A stretch of DNA of 64,000 nucleotides from Spisula solida (GCA_947247005.1 OX365952.1:42326722-42390721), one strand, 5' to 3'; counted from the first letter of the stretch, positions 22,901-34,803 are shown. Notes: generated by a model not told the origin, from the sequence alone. Program-made: numbers and translations.

Positions 22901-23526
22901 ATAACAATACAGACCAAAACAACTAAGGAGAAATCCTTTCATGTGACTTCTACTTCAACCCGAGACACGATAATATTGCGAAAAGCAATCAAGATTTACC
23001 TTACTGCCAATATGTCTTTCATGTTCCTATTTCAAAGCAAACAACATCATTTAATTTTCAGCTATAAAAGATTTGCAGCCATTAAAAGATAAGTAATTTA
23101 ACTTTAATCTATTATTCATCACCAGTTATCAGTCAATACCCGGCGATATAAGAATACAAAGGGAAACAATGAGTGATATCATGCAACAATACCAGGAAAA
23201 ACCAGTCTGTAACATGGAAATGTCACGGAAGTTACACAGAAATGTCACGGAAGTGTTAACAGCCGACTGGGGACTCATCAGACATGAGAACGGATGTAAA
23301 GTGGAGTAAGTAGATGCATGTCTGAAAACAGACTCTAAATCAGACCTTTACCTCTAATTTACATGTAGGTAATAGTGAGTTCTGTCATAATGAGGCTAAA
23401 CTATTATACATATAAGGTTCAAGTAACTCAAAACCTACTTAACATTTTTCATGCCAATGTCAATAGAATGTGTATCTCAGCTACTAAAAAATCCTATTTT
23501 AATTTTCTTGAAAGGAATTATAGTCT
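22901..23526. other. No confident gene; possible microexon on the minus strand
   Basis: See the candidate at 23000-23026. A + strand donor-like GA|GTAAGT at 23305 lacks a supported exon. Confidence 0.4.
23000..23026 (-). CDS. Possible 27-base microexon, minus strand
   Basis: On the - strand, acceptor TTTGCTTTGAAATAG and donor TAAG|GTAAAT enclose nine codons (EHERHIGSK), phase 0 to 0, matching the phase-0 end of the candidate exon at 25052. Too short to stand alone. Confidence 0.13.
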
Positions 23527-24148
23527 GGTACGAGAGTTTTCAATTTCCCCTTTCTGTATTCTAAGACGAGAGTTTTCAATTTCCCCTTTCTGTATTCTAA
23601 GACGAGAGTTTTCAATTTCCCCTTTCTGTATTCTAAGACGAGAGTTTTCAATTTCCCCTTTCTGTATTCTAAGACGAGAGTTTTCAATTTCCCCTTTCTG
23701 TATTCTAAGACGAGAGTTTTCAATTTCCCCTTTCTGTATTCTAAGACGAGAGTTTTCAGTTTCCCCTTTCTGTATTCTAGGAATACAGTTTCTGTATTCT
23801 AGGGGTCTGTATTCTAGGAATACAGTTTCTGTATTCTAGGGGTCTGTATTCTAGGAATACAGTTTCTGTATTCTAGGGGTCTGTATTCTAGGAATACAGT
23901 TTCTGTATTCTAGGGGTCTGTATTCTAGGAATACAGTTTCTGTATTCTAGGGGTCTGTATTCTAGGAATACAGTTTCTGTATTCTAGGGGTCTGTATTCT
24001 AGGAATACAGTTTCTGTATTCTAGGGGTCTGTATTCTAGGAATACAGTTTCTGTATTCTAGGGGTCTGTATTCTAGGAATACAGTTTCTGTATTCTAGGG
24101 GTCTGTATTCTAGGAATACAGAAAGGGGAAACTGAAAACTCTCGTACC
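23527..24148. mobile_element. TIR element filled by two tandem arrays
   Basis: The left end GGTACGAGAGTTTTCAATTT is inverted at the right end (ending AAACTCTCGTACC). Both sides carry the 5-bp direct repeat AGTCT (23522-23526, 24149-24153), a target duplication. Inside, six copies of a 36-bp unit made from the left TIR (GACGAGAGTTTTCAATTTCC then CCTTTCTGTATTCTAA) are followed by about nine copies of a 37-bp unit containing the hairpin CTGTATTC-TAG-GAATACAG. The frames at 23375-23839 and 23499-23723 are repeat translations. Confidence 0.85.
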
Positions 24149-24153
24149 AGTCT

Positions 24154-24559
24154 GTTCTGATGAATAAGCAATAATGAGAGTGAGCAATATACGTAAGTTG
24201 TAGAAATTGTTTCGAAAACTGCCTAAAATAAATTTGTAGAAGTTGAAAAAGGATAAAGCACCCGCACAGAAACCAATTAACCAACATCCTAGATTTACAA
24301 ATATTTCATTGAATGTTGCAGACAGTTTTGTGTACCAACATTTATCATAATATCTCAACCTGTCAATCCATAACCCCAAAGCATGCAAGCTATTTCTTTA
24401 TACAACACACATACATGTTTTCATAAAAATAAGATTTTAATAGTGTTTTCAAACCATCTTTTACAGTCATTATAGGACAGTGAACTATTTATTTAGTCCA
24501 TTATCCTGAGTTCTTATATTTGCTCATCCTTAATCAAGTGACTACTTTAACTTCTTCAC
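24154..24559. other. No gene seen
   Basis: AT-rich spacer. Confidence 0.4.
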
Positions 24560-24621
24560 AGACAGCCAACTAGAAATGACCACAAAAGCTCACCTTGTCA
24601 CATTGTGAAAGGTGAGCTAAA
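24560..24621 (+). mobile_element. 3' stub of the 145-bp Helitron-like family
   Basis: Only the tail is left: ACAGCCAACTAGAAATGACC, ACAAAAGCTCACCTTGTCAC, ATTGTGAAAGGTGAGCTAA. Confidence 0.7.
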
Positions 24622-25051
24622 ATTGTTATGGTTGACGCTAACCACCATACAAAGTACCTTGTAATACAAGACCTATTTTCAAGAACTTTGGAATGTGGCA
24701 GCCTCTGGGTCAAGGAAGACAAATAAACCAGTCACAAACCGGGGTTATAGTGTTTAGAAAACATCTACTGCAGGCAGAAATATGCAGGTATAAATTCAAT
24801 GTGTTGTACATCCAAGGGCCAATTTATTTTATCAGAAATTCAACTTGTGATAATTTGTAACATGCAACCTAATTGGCTAATTACGAGGAAACCAACATGG
24901 TGGTGAAGCTATAAGCCAATCAGATTTCCCTGTTAAAACATCTTGTGTCTGTTCATAGCATCATACAATCACAGCTGCAATTCCAGTAAAAACAGTGCTT
25001 AGTCTCTTTTTAAAGTCTTGACACCCACAAATTCTTGTAATGAAACCTTAC
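24622..25051. other. Unassigned sequence next to a candidate minus-strand exon
   Basis: Would be intron of the candidate minus-strand gene; no repeat recognised. Confidence 0.35.
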
Positions 25052-25113
25052 CTTTTGCTGAGAAATAATATCCTGGACAATAAAATCTGCCTCATATGAC
25101 TCCAATATCACAC
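25052..25113 (-). CDS. Candidate 62-base exon, unknown minus-strand gene
   Basis: On the - strand, acceptor GCTTTTTTTGCAG and donor AAAG|GTAAGG enclose 62 bases. Only one frame is open: two bases completing a codon, then VILESYEADFIVQDIISQQK. Both splice sites are strong and the peptide has the hydrophobic/acidic rhythm of a helical protein. It requires one base from the preceding exon, which the 25-base candidate at 28042 supplies. No family recognised. Confidence 0.4.
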
Positions 25114-25601
25114 CTGCAAAAAAAGCAAAGACCTAGGAATCAATTTCTTAACAGAGTCATGAGTGGCATTTACAACCAATCGTCATGAATAGTTCATGTG
25201 TATTTTAGTTGAAATTAGATTGCAAAACACATTTGGAGGACTAATAAACACAGCAACATCTGCAGTACATGACTAGCGCACCAAAATAATCATCTTAGAG
25301 AAGGACAAAATCACCAAATTGTATAGGCCTAATGTGATGAGTTCGTGTATTCTAAAATGACGAGCAGAGAAGAAAACCAACTGCACGAGTTGTTTATTGT
25401 ACGCATACTTCAAACACCTTCAAGTCAATCTGCTAACAATTTGTTATCACCATTAGTTTGTTTTCGCTGCATCCATCTATTTGCTTGACTATATATGCAC
25501 ACTGGCATAGTATTAAGTTCATAATATAACTAAATAGTTAACAGTCTACCTTATAGGTCCTACAGACTCGAGCCATTTTAGAAGCTGTGTTATTCCCAAT
25601 A

Positions 25602-25772
25602 CAGTCATGACTCGATATAACGACACCCGATATACTGACAAATGTATTATACCGACATCATATTTGGGGACAAAAGTATTAAAACACTCTTTGTATCAAT
25701 TCAGTATACTGACATATTTGTTACGACATTTTTCTTGGAAACGAACAGCGTCGTTGTATCGAGTTCTGACTG
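25602..25772. mobile_element. Pogo/Tigger-like MITE, 171 bp
   Basis: TIR CAGTCATGACTCGATATAAC on the left and ...GTTGTATCGAGTTCTGACTG on the right, flanked by TA (25600-25601, 25773-25774). The CAGTC...CTCG...AACGAC terminus is of pogo/Tigger style. Confidence 0.75.
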
Positions 25773-25831
25773 TACTAGATCATGTATTATTTACAAAATC
25801 TTCGACAATTTCACTGAAAATAATATCACCT

Positions 25832-26532
25832 ATACAATATCACCCATATGTTGTGAGGGCAACTTCTGGCTAAACCTATACAATCAGCTATATGTCATCT
25901 CAATATCACCCATATGTTGTGAGGACAACTTCTGGCTAAACCTATACAATCAGCTATATGTCATCTCAATATCACCCATATGTTGTGAGGACAACTTCTG
26001 GCTAAACCTATACAATCAGCTATATGTCATCTCAATATCACCCATATGTTGTGAGGGCAACTTCTGGCCAAACCTATACAATCAGCTATATGTCATCTCA
26101 ATATCACCCATATGTTGTGAGGGCAATTTCTGGCCAAACCTATACAATCAGCTATATGTCATCTCAATATCACCCATATGTTGTGAGGGCAACTTCTGAC
26201 TAAACCTTTACAATCAGCTATATGTCATCTCAATATCACCCATATGTTGTGAAGGTAACTTCTGGCTAAACCTATACAATCAGCTATATGTCATCTCAAT
26301 ATCACCCATATGTTGTGAGGGTAACTTCTGGCTAAACCTATACAATCAGCTATATGTCATCTCAATATCACCCATATGTTGTGAGGGCAACTTCTGGCTA
26401 AACTTATACAATCAGCTATATGTCATCTCAATATCACCCATATGTTGTGAGGGCAACTTCTGGCTAAACCTATACAATCAGCTATATGTCACCTCAATAT
26501 CACCCATATGTTGTGAGGGCAACTTCTGGCTT
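25832..26532 (+). repeat. 66-bp minisatellite
   Basis: About 11 units with CTCAATATCACCCATATGTT, GTGAGGGCAACTTCTGGCTA and AACCTATACAATCAGCTATA. The unit is 22 codons (CCEGNFWLNLYNQLYVISISPI with spacing), so one frame stays open for 185 codons (25642-26199). It lies 60 bases from the pogo-like MITE. No evidence of real coding. Confidence 0.92.
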
Positions 26533-28041
26533 AAGAAATTGAGGTTAAGCCTAACTCTTTCCAATATGACTACGTTTACAAAATAGACTTTCGAATTTGA
26601 CACATGTATATGTAGACATAGGTGTCAACCCAACCACTCCCATGGCACAGGTTCTAAAATCTGAATTGTTATCAGGCTACATGAGCTGAAGAACAGGAAG
26701 TGAGGAGGACAGCCTTAGGAACAATATAAACATGTAGAGGATAACGCATGGAGAAAGATTACACTAACAGACAGAAAGATTGCCAGGTTTACATTAAGTT
26801 ACAGTCAATAACAAGACAAACATTGACACACAACTCCTGCCTTAAGCACAACATTTTAAATATTACATTGTTGATTCTCCAATGCTTTTATAAAGTTCAA
26901 GCATCATGTCACATAGTTTCTGTCCTATCATTATGTCAGCCTCGCAAGTTGACAAAAAGCAAAAAGTTGAATGTGCCAAGTTTTTTCAAAACTCACAAAA
27001 CCCACTTCAATTTGAGCTTTGACCTCCAACTGTGACCATGACCTTTGAGATAGGATACCTGGGGCTTGCCTGTGACACTCCTTCTCATGGAGGTTAACAT
27101 TCATGCCAAATATAAGCAAGATTGGTCAATACATATCACAGGTATGGTCCTGACAAAATCAGAGGCACGCACACACTTAGACACACACCTACACCAAAAG
27201 TGGCAACTAAGTATTGCTCACCGCAGATGGGCTCGACAAAAATGCTACTTTAAAGTTGAATTCGAAAGCCAGACTGAGACATTATCCAATCAGGCATCGA
27301 TGCTTGGTCAAGTGCTCTTCAATAGCCAAATTGCATCATGCATTCCAGTAGGTAATAATTATTTATCCACTCTCTAGAAACTATCCATAGCCTCTTCCAC
27401 AAGGTGAATTTGTATAGATATATTATATATATGGAATACGAATACCAAACTCAAAACAATGGTACAAACAAGCCATCTGGGGGATAAAAATACAATGGAG
27501 GCATTCTGTATGTTCTTGTGGTGCTGCTCATGTTTCCTTAGCCTTGAACTACAGCTGCAGTGTCGGTAATGCTTGCTGGTAGGTCATATATTGGTGGCGG
27601 CAAAACTCCTTGCCAGATAAGTTGCATTAACATGGAATGCATGAATTTTCTTGAAATTATTTCTAGGAAATTCAGAATTCCTGTAACTTAACTTTCCCAG
27701 CAGGAAACAAGATTTATGCCAGAACACCAGCTCCAAAACAAATATCTATGATAAATGAAAAAGTTATACTTTTAATATTTGTGCTGCATACATTCTGAGT
27801 TTAATTTAATGTTTACAAAATGCCAAAAAATCAGATGTTGCCAATGGTATGGTCTACACTAATTTCTCATCAGATGTCAGAAATACATGGGCATAGAACA
27901 ATAAACAAATGTATATTATGCATCTGGAATTTATTAAACTTTATGGTATAATTTATGTGAATGGCAGAGAAGCAGAAATGTTCGGTATTTATTTATCGCC
28001 ACTAAACAATATCCAGACACAGCGGTAATAAACCTACTTAC
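26533..28041. other. No confident gene; one dispersed repeat
   Basis: 26960-27180 matches the style of mollusc dispersed repeats (TTTGACCTCCAACTGTGACC, TGACCTTTGAGATAGGATAC). A short TA-rich run lies at 27410-27435. The remainder is unassigned. Confidence 0.45.
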
Positions 28042-28066
28042 TCTGTAGCAATATTAAAGATTGGTT
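28042..28066 (-). CDS. Candidate 25-base microexon, minus strand
   Basis: On the - strand, acceptor CCTTGCTGTAG and donor AGA|GTAAGT enclose 25 bases reading NQSLILLQ plus one base. An in-frame stop (the acceptor TAG) lies immediately upstream, so an exon cannot extend further. The phase (0 in, 1 out) links the candidates on either side. Very short, so chance is a real possibility. Confidence 0.22.
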
Positions 28067-28404
28067 CTACAGCAAGGTTATACACATGAATATAACTATG
28101 TTCCAAAATGCTTAAAAGCCAATCCTTTCAGATCCCCTAATAGATTACATAAGTGCTCTGCAAACTTCTGGTGAAAGTGGTATTTGTCATTAAAAGTAAG
28201 GACTAAATTTAGTTTCATGGATGGTCATTAACACAGCTATGTATCCATACAGATATAGCAATATGCTAATTGTTAGTTATTTACTTAATTGATGCTAATG
28301 GGTGGGAAGTCGTTTACAGTACCGCTAATAAGCATTCAACAGTTAAAAAGCTGACTGCATACCGAAATACTAGCCAATTGGCAACTAACACAATGCTCAC
28401 AATG

Positions 28405-29660
28405 TGCAGAGGGGAAGTAACTAACTACAGATCACAAAATTTTTAGAGTGGAAGTAACTCAATGATCACAAACATTATAGAGGGGAAGTAACTCAATAAT
28501 CATAAACTTTATAGAGGGGAAGTAACTCAAAAACATTACAGAGGGGAAGTAACTCAATAATCACAAAACATTATAGAGGGGAAGTAACTCAATCCATGGG
28601 TCCTACTAAGGCCTAATGCCCAATCCTGAAAACTAGACGAAAGTCTGTTTCGAGTGCAATTTGCACACATCCAAGCATTGTTCTATGGTTCAATTCAGCT
28701 TTAAAAACTTCTAATGACCATAACTGTGTTAAAACTTTGATTTTTTTTCGGATTTCCGGATCATTCTGGAACTGCAGTCCCCCGGATCTCAAAAACATTC
28801 AAGAGGGGAAGTAACTCAAAAACATAGAGGGGAAGTTACTCAATAATATCAAACATTATAGAAGGGAAGTAACTCAATGATCACAAACATTATAAAGGGG
28901 AAGTTACTTAATAATTACAAACATTATAGAGGGAAGTAACTCAATGGTCACAAACATAATAGAGGGGAAGTAACTCAATTATCACAAACATTATAGAGAG
29001 GAAGTAACTCAATGGTCACAAACATTATAGAGGGGAAGTTACACAATAATATCAAACATTATAGAAGGTAAGTAACTCAATGGTCACATACATTATAGAG
29101 GGGAAGTAACTCAATAATATCAAACATTATAGAGGGGAAGTAACCTTCCCAAATGGTCACAAACATTATAAAGGGGAAGTAACTCAATGGTCACAAACAT
29201 TATAGAGGGGAAGTAACTCAATGGTCACATACATTATAGAGGGGAAGTAACTCAATAACTACAAACATTATAGAGGGGAAGTAACTCAATTGTCACATAC
29301 ATTATAGAGGGGAAGTAACTCAATAATATCAAACATTATAGAAGGGATGTAACTCAATGGTCACAAATATTATAGAGGAGTAACTCAATGATCACAAACA
29401 TTATAGAGGGGAAGTAACTCAATAATCACAAATATTATAGAGGGAAAGTAACTCAATGGTCACAAACATTATAGAGGGGAAGTAACTCAATGGTCACAAA
29501 CATTATAGAGGGGAAGTAACTTAATGGTCACAAACATTATAGAGGGAAGTAACTCAATAATCACAAACATTATAGAGGGGAAGTAACTCAATGGTCACAG
29601 ACCTAATAGAGGGAAGTAACTCAAAACCATTACAGAGGGGAAGTAACTCGATAATCACAA
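28405..29660 (+). repeat. 34-bp minisatellite, interrupted by a MITE
   Basis: About 30 copies of ACAAACATTATAGAGGGGAA then GTAACTCAATGGTC, with frequent small deletions. A 190-bp MITE interrupts it at about 28597-28790. Confidence 0.92.
28597..28790. mobile_element. GGGTCCTAC-TIR MITE nested in the 34-bp array
   Basis: Starts TGGGTCCTACTAAGGC and ends AACTGCAGTCCCCCGGATC; internal text (TTGTTCTATGG, AATTCAGCTTTAAAA, CCATAACTGTG) matches 21240-21476 and 40464-40753. The array resumes on both sides, so the MITE came second. Confidence 0.7.
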
Positions 29661-30224
29661 ATGTAGAATTTAGGTTGTGATAATTTGTGGTTCTTGTTCT
29701 ATAAAATTTAGTATACTGTGTAAGCTTCCAAGGTACAATTAACCTAGAATCTAATTAAACTTGGTATGGTATAAATATTAATGCAAGTTGGTGAAGATTT
29801 CGACATGCCTACAAGACCTGAAACATATCCCCACAAGAAGGGAAGTGTAGGGTTTACTAATCTGTCAGCTTTAATATTAGAACCATGTGTAATTTCTCTG
29901 TAGTTTAAAGAGGCTGAATGTCAAAGGTAGTTGTTGTACTATACCTATGCACATTGTCTTGAAAAAATACTGTTAAAACTTTAATATTAATACCGACATA
30001 TATATACAGAAATATAGATTATTCAATGTTAATTTCCAATGATAAAAGTAAACATGTATTATTATTTCATTATTTTTGACAAATTTAAGCAGAGCCATGT
30101 GTGTTTTCTGGGTGTAACCTTTAACCATTGGTTTATACCAAAGAAAATTTGAAGCTGTACATTATTATGGTATGCTTACTGTTAATGCATATCCGCAACA
30201 CTAATTTCAACACATATCTACTCA
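29661..30224. other. No gene seen
   Basis: AT-rich spacer between two minisatellites. Confidence 0.45.
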
Positions 30225-30800
30225 TTGAAGTACATCAAGGAAACTTACAAAGAATTTACAAAGAAATTACGAAGAATTTGCAAAGTTTAACTAAAAACTT
30301 ACAAAGAATTTGGCAAAGATTAATTGGACACTTATGAAGAATTTGGCAAAGTTTAATAAGAAACTTACAAATTTGGCAAAGATTAATAAGAAACTTTTTG
30401 ACAAAGATTAATTGGACACATATGAAGAATTTTTCAAAGATTAATTGGACACTTATGAAGAATTTGGCAAAGTTTAATAAGAAACTTACAAATTTGGCAA
30501 AGATTAATTAGAAACTTTTTGACAAAGATTAATTGGACACATATGAAGAATTTGGCAAAGGTTAATTAGAAATTTACGAAGAATTAGGTAAAGATTAATT
30601 AGAAACTTACAAAGAGTTGCAAAGTTTAATAAGAAACTGATAAATTGGCAAAGATTAATTAGATACATTTTTGGCAAAGATTAATGGACACTTCTAAAGA
30701 GCTTGGTTAAGATTAACACGAAACTTAACAAGAAGTGTGTGAAGATTAACAAGGAACTTAACAAGAAGTTTGTAAAGATTTATCAGACAATTATGAACAA
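30225..30800 (+). repeat. Irregular AT-rich minisatellite, about 33 bp
   Basis: About 17 diverged copies with AATTTGGCAAAGATTAATT and AGAAACTTACAAAG. Confidence 0.85.
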
Positions 30801-30967
30801 CTAGGCGAAAACTAGAAACGTTTGTAAGGTTCATCTTTTTCAAGTTATAGATATATTACCTATAGAATGATGAAAAATTAATCAAAATAATCTCGCTCCC
30901 GAGTTTAAGTGCATCAAGGGATCAAATTCCCTGCTTGATTATAAAAAGAACATTTTAAATTACTTAC

Positions 30968-31030
30968 ATGTACAATGCCACAGAGGTTTAATGTCCGATC
31001 ACAAAGCTGCTGACAATGTTTTACGACAAG
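30968..31030 (-). CDS. Candidate 63-base exon, unknown minus-strand gene
   Basis: On the - strand, acceptor CTGCTAACTGCCAG and donor CAT|GTAAGT enclose 21 codons, open in one frame only: LVVKHCQQLCDRTLNLCGIVH. It starts and ends in phase 0. It fits upstream of the 25-base candidate at 28042-28066. I do not recognise the protein. Confidence 0.33.
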
Positions 31031-31157
31031 CTGGCAGTTAGCAGAGAATTCTGCATGCATGCATTCTATAATATATATCTATCAAACATCAGATACATTT
31101 TAGGTCATTATTGTATGATATGAAAAGCTTTTAAGGCAGTATAATATTAGTCATTAA

Positions 31158-32362
31158 ACAAGAGGGCCAAAAGGGCCCAAGGTCGCTCACCTGTCATAGT
31201 AGTGCATGCACACACCCTATCGTGACATAAGTAATCATTTATATTTTAGGAATAAGATTCAGGGAAATTTAGCCTCTATTGAAAGCTTTTTTGATGATTT
31301 GACCTTGTGACCGAGTTTTTTACCCCAAATGACCCAGTTTCAAATTTGACATAGAGACAAACATTCTGATCATGTTTTGTGAAGATTGGGCCATAATTGT
31401 GTCCTCTAGTGTGTTCAAAAGCTTCTTCTAAGACTTGACCTTGTGACCTATATTTGTTCCCATATGACCCAGATTCAATCTTGACCTGGATTTCATAGAG
31501 ACACACATTCTGACCAAGTTTCGTGAAGATTGGGTCATAATTGTGCCCTCTTATGTGTTCACAAGCTTTTTCTAACATTTGATGTAGTGACCTAGTTTTT
31601 TACCCCAAATGACCTTGTTTCAAACTTAGTCTAGATTTCAAAGAGACAAACATTCTGACCAAGTTTCATGAAGATTGGGCAATAGATGTGTCCTCTAATG
31701 TGTTCAAAAGCTTTTTTTAAGATTTGAGCTAGTGTCCTAGTTTTTGACACCACAAAACTTTTTACCTAGTTTCGAACTTGACCTAGATTTCATAGAGACA
31801 AACATTCAGTCCAAGTTTCATGAAGATTGTGGGCCATAGTTGTGTCCTCTAATGTGTTCACCAGTATTTTGAAGATTTGAGCTAGTGACCTAGTTTTTGA
31901 CCCCACATGACCCAGTTCGATCTTGGCCTAGCTTTCATAGATACCAACATTCTGACCAAGTTTTATGAAGATTTGGCCATAATTGTGTCCTCTAATGTGT
32001 TCACAAGCTTTTTCTAACATTTGACCTAGAGACCTAGTTTTTGACCCCAAATGACATAGTTCCGAATTTGACCTAGATTTTATAGGGACAAACAATCTGA
32101 TCAAGTTTCATGAATATTTGGCCATAATTGTGTCCTCTAATGTGTTCACAAGCTTTTTCTAACATTTGACCTAGTGACCTAGATTTTGTTCCTACATTAC
32201 CCAGTTTCGAACTTGATCTAGATTTCATAGAGACAAATATTTTGACCAAGTTTCATGAAGATTGGGTCATAACTGTTTCCTCTAATGTGTTTACAAGAAA
32301 TTGTGGATGGACGACCGACGGACGATGGAGGAAGAGTGATCACTATGTGACAGGTGAGCTAA
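31158..32362 (+). mobile_element. Helitron-like 145-bp family element
   Basis: 5' ACAAGAGGGCCAAAAGGGCC and GGTCGCTCACCTGTCA; 3' CTATGTGACAGGTGAGCTAA. About seven units between (for example CTGACC marks at 31510 and 31655, 145 apart). Tail AAATTGTGGATGGACGACCG, GAAGAGTGATCAC. The usual CTCACTCTGTCA arm of the 3' hairpin is deleted here. No protein-coding capacity. Confidence 0.75.
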
Positions 32363-33210
32363 AAAATTACCCGAAATATGTTCCCTGACCAGAGGGGCAT
32401 GGAAGTCATTATGCTTGGCACTCATCAACAAAATATTAAAGCCCAAAAGACCACCAAACCACATCTTTGGAGCAACATAAAGGACCATATAGAGTTATGC
32501 TTTCTCATACATAATAATTACAGGAGTTCCCAAAAGTGGCTCAGTGTATCTAAATTTTAACTTTGTTCTTCGTAAAGGAGAACTTCAACCGTGATGAGAA
32601 TCCTCATTAAAATTTAATCAAGATATGAATATCTAATTGTACCAGGAATATAATACATAATTCTATTGTTCCATACAATCATCATTACTATACACATGCA
32701 ACATGCATTTCAACATGCATGTTTCGTATTATAGTTGCGCTGAATGGCGCTGAAATTTTTGCAACATATTATATACTTCTCTCTAGAGATGTAATTATTC
32801 CATAGCTTGGGATGGCAGCAAAGGAATAGTATCCAGAAATGCAATCATTGTGAAGATAGATAGGATGAAATAATGAAGTCAAATCATATAAAGGTATAAG
32901 TACATCTTGAATTTGTTGGGATAGCAGGAGGAATAGTTTGTTCCAATATATGATGTTTGAAGATTCCAAGATACCCTACACAGATAGAAGTAAAGAAGCT
33001 TAGATCACAAATAAGAAAAAATTATAAATGGTACGAGGATTTAATATTTCTGATTTCATTCACATGGTGTATCTTGAAATCTTTTATTCTAATCAACCAT
33101 TAATAATTATGTAACATATAGATCCTGTAAGTATGGCCAAGTCTAAATCCCCTATAAGTATGTGCCAGACTAATAATTATAGCCCCTACAAGTACCATCC
33201 CTAATGCAGT
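32363..33210. other. No gene seen
   Basis: AT-rich. 33125-33205 (CCTATAAGTATGTGCCAGAC, TATAGCCCCTACAAGTACCA) recurs at about 33825-33890, on the far side of the foldback element, as a direct repeat. Confidence 0.5.
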
Positions 33211-33632
33211 GTAGCAATACCACGTGACTTTTGACTACAGTTACAAGAAGAAATTTGTAAACATTGGAAAATAAAGTAGTCATAAATAGTTTATTTCTTT
33301 ATCGATTTTTATGAAATATACACCACGCTAAGGAGACAATTATTTGCTTTCCATGAAATATCAAATCTTTTTCAGCGGCTGTGCTGTTTTGTCCATTACC
33401 TTGTGAAACCGTAAAACGTGTAGGTTTCACAGGGTAAGGGAACAATCGGTAATACTCCTGAAAAAGATATTATATTTCACGGAAAGTAAATCCTTTTCCC
33501 CTTAGCGTGGCGTATATTTTATAGAAATCGATGAAGAAATAAAATACTTATGGCTATATTTGTGTTTCAATGTTTACAAATTTCTACTTGTAAGTGTAGC
33601 CAAAAGCCACGTGGTATTGCTACCCTGTAATA
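33211..33632. mobile_element. Foldback element, about 210-bp inverted arms
   Basis: Left arm from GCAGTGTAGCAATACCACGT, right arm ending ACGTGGTATTGCTACCCTG. Pairing continues inward through TACACCACGCTAAGG / CCTTAGCGTGGCGTA to a small loop at CCTTGTGAAACC/GGTTTCACAGGG. The whole element is one imperfect hairpin of about 420 bases with no coding frame. Confidence 0.8.
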
Positions 33633-33649
33633 TATACATACATGTATCA

Positions 33650-33826
33650 CGGTGTATAAACGAGTCAACTTCCAGTTATCGCAATAAGGAGTACACATTG
33701 AATGGTATAGTCTTTCAATAAGTTGTACAGTGATTGGATTTTCAATCACCAGATGTTTCCATTACAATAAGTCATACAAGTTGAAGTGTATAGAATCCCA
33801 AATAGTACAGTGATTTGGTTTATATG
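33650..33826 (+). repeat. Dispersed repeat shared with 80-252
   Basis: Shared blocks GAGTCAACTTC, CGCAATAAGGAGTA, TCACAATAAGTCATACAAGT-like text and AGTGATTTGGTTTATATG. Confidence 0.7.
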
Positions 33827-34589
33827 CAGTCTAAATCCCCTCTAAGTATGTGCAAGACTAATAATTATAGCCCCTACAAGTACCATCCCTAATGTATACC
33901 TACATGTATGGCCTATAAGCCCCTATAGTATACAGCTGTATGATAAGAATGCACTTTTAAACTTGCTGCAACCAGACAGTTTGGCTGACAGGCTCTGCAA
34001 GTTGGCAAATTCACTTGTACATTTTATGCTGGCCGTTTTATTTCGGCTTTATTCAATAAAAGTCATGTTCCTGGATAAAAAATAAAATTATATTTACAAA
34101 AAAATATTGCATTTCTTTTTTATTTATAACTACGGGTATTGCTATTCCCTCATAGAATTTCTATCAAATTAAGATTCCCTCACCAATTAAAATGAAGTAA
34201 CCGAAATAACACATAATTTGTTTTCGATAAGAAAAAATCTCTAAAGAAAAGTTTGTTGCTAGCTCCAGTGATGCTGGTGAATTACACTGTGCAGTAAACA
34301 CACCATGGTGGTACAATTATAACTTCATTTGTGAAGAGTAGCAAGCCGTTCCCACTTATAACAATGAGTAATATTTGTGATATAAATCATTTTTATGTGT
34401 TCGAAACACATCTGTACAAAGAAATTTCCCATGAACATACAGAAGTAATGCACAAAATTACACAGATGATTGTAATGAGCTGTTTTTATGAGCATGTATA
34501 TATTTTAGCATAATTGTTTTGGAAAACATAATAAGCAGCAGAAAGTTTTGCCAAATTGTTATAAGTTGCAATTACGATGTGAACTAGAG
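33827..34589. other. No gene seen
   Basis: AT-rich; begins with the second copy of the TATAGCCCCTACAAGTACCA repeat. Confidence 0.45.
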
Positions 34590-34803
34590 TGAAACGGACA
34601 GTGGCCAAGTGGTATGCACTCTTATAAACTACCAATCCAGAGGTCCCTGGTTGAATCTTAGCTCGGGCACTGGAAATTTCAGAAACACTTTTCAGTGTTT
34701 GCTAGTAACCAACTAGAAAGGAACTGGTTGGAAACCCAGTGGTACTCTCATGTGTATTAATTAATTTAAGGTGCTTATAATACACCAGACAGTTAAAGAA
34801 CCA
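34590..34803 (+). mobile_element. tRNA-derived SINE
   Basis: A box TGGCCAAGTGG (34602-34612) and B-box-like GGTTGAATCTT (34649-34659), then a body ending CAGTTAAAGAACCAAG, the same body as the minus-strand copy at 43235-43556. Confidence 0.75.

Noticed and set aside
23375..23839. 154-codon frame
   Set aside because: Mostly TIR-derived 36-bp repeat inside a transposon.
25642..26199. 185-codon open frame
   Set aside because: It is a translation of a 66-bp tandem repeat whose unit is 22 codons; no splice sites or family support.
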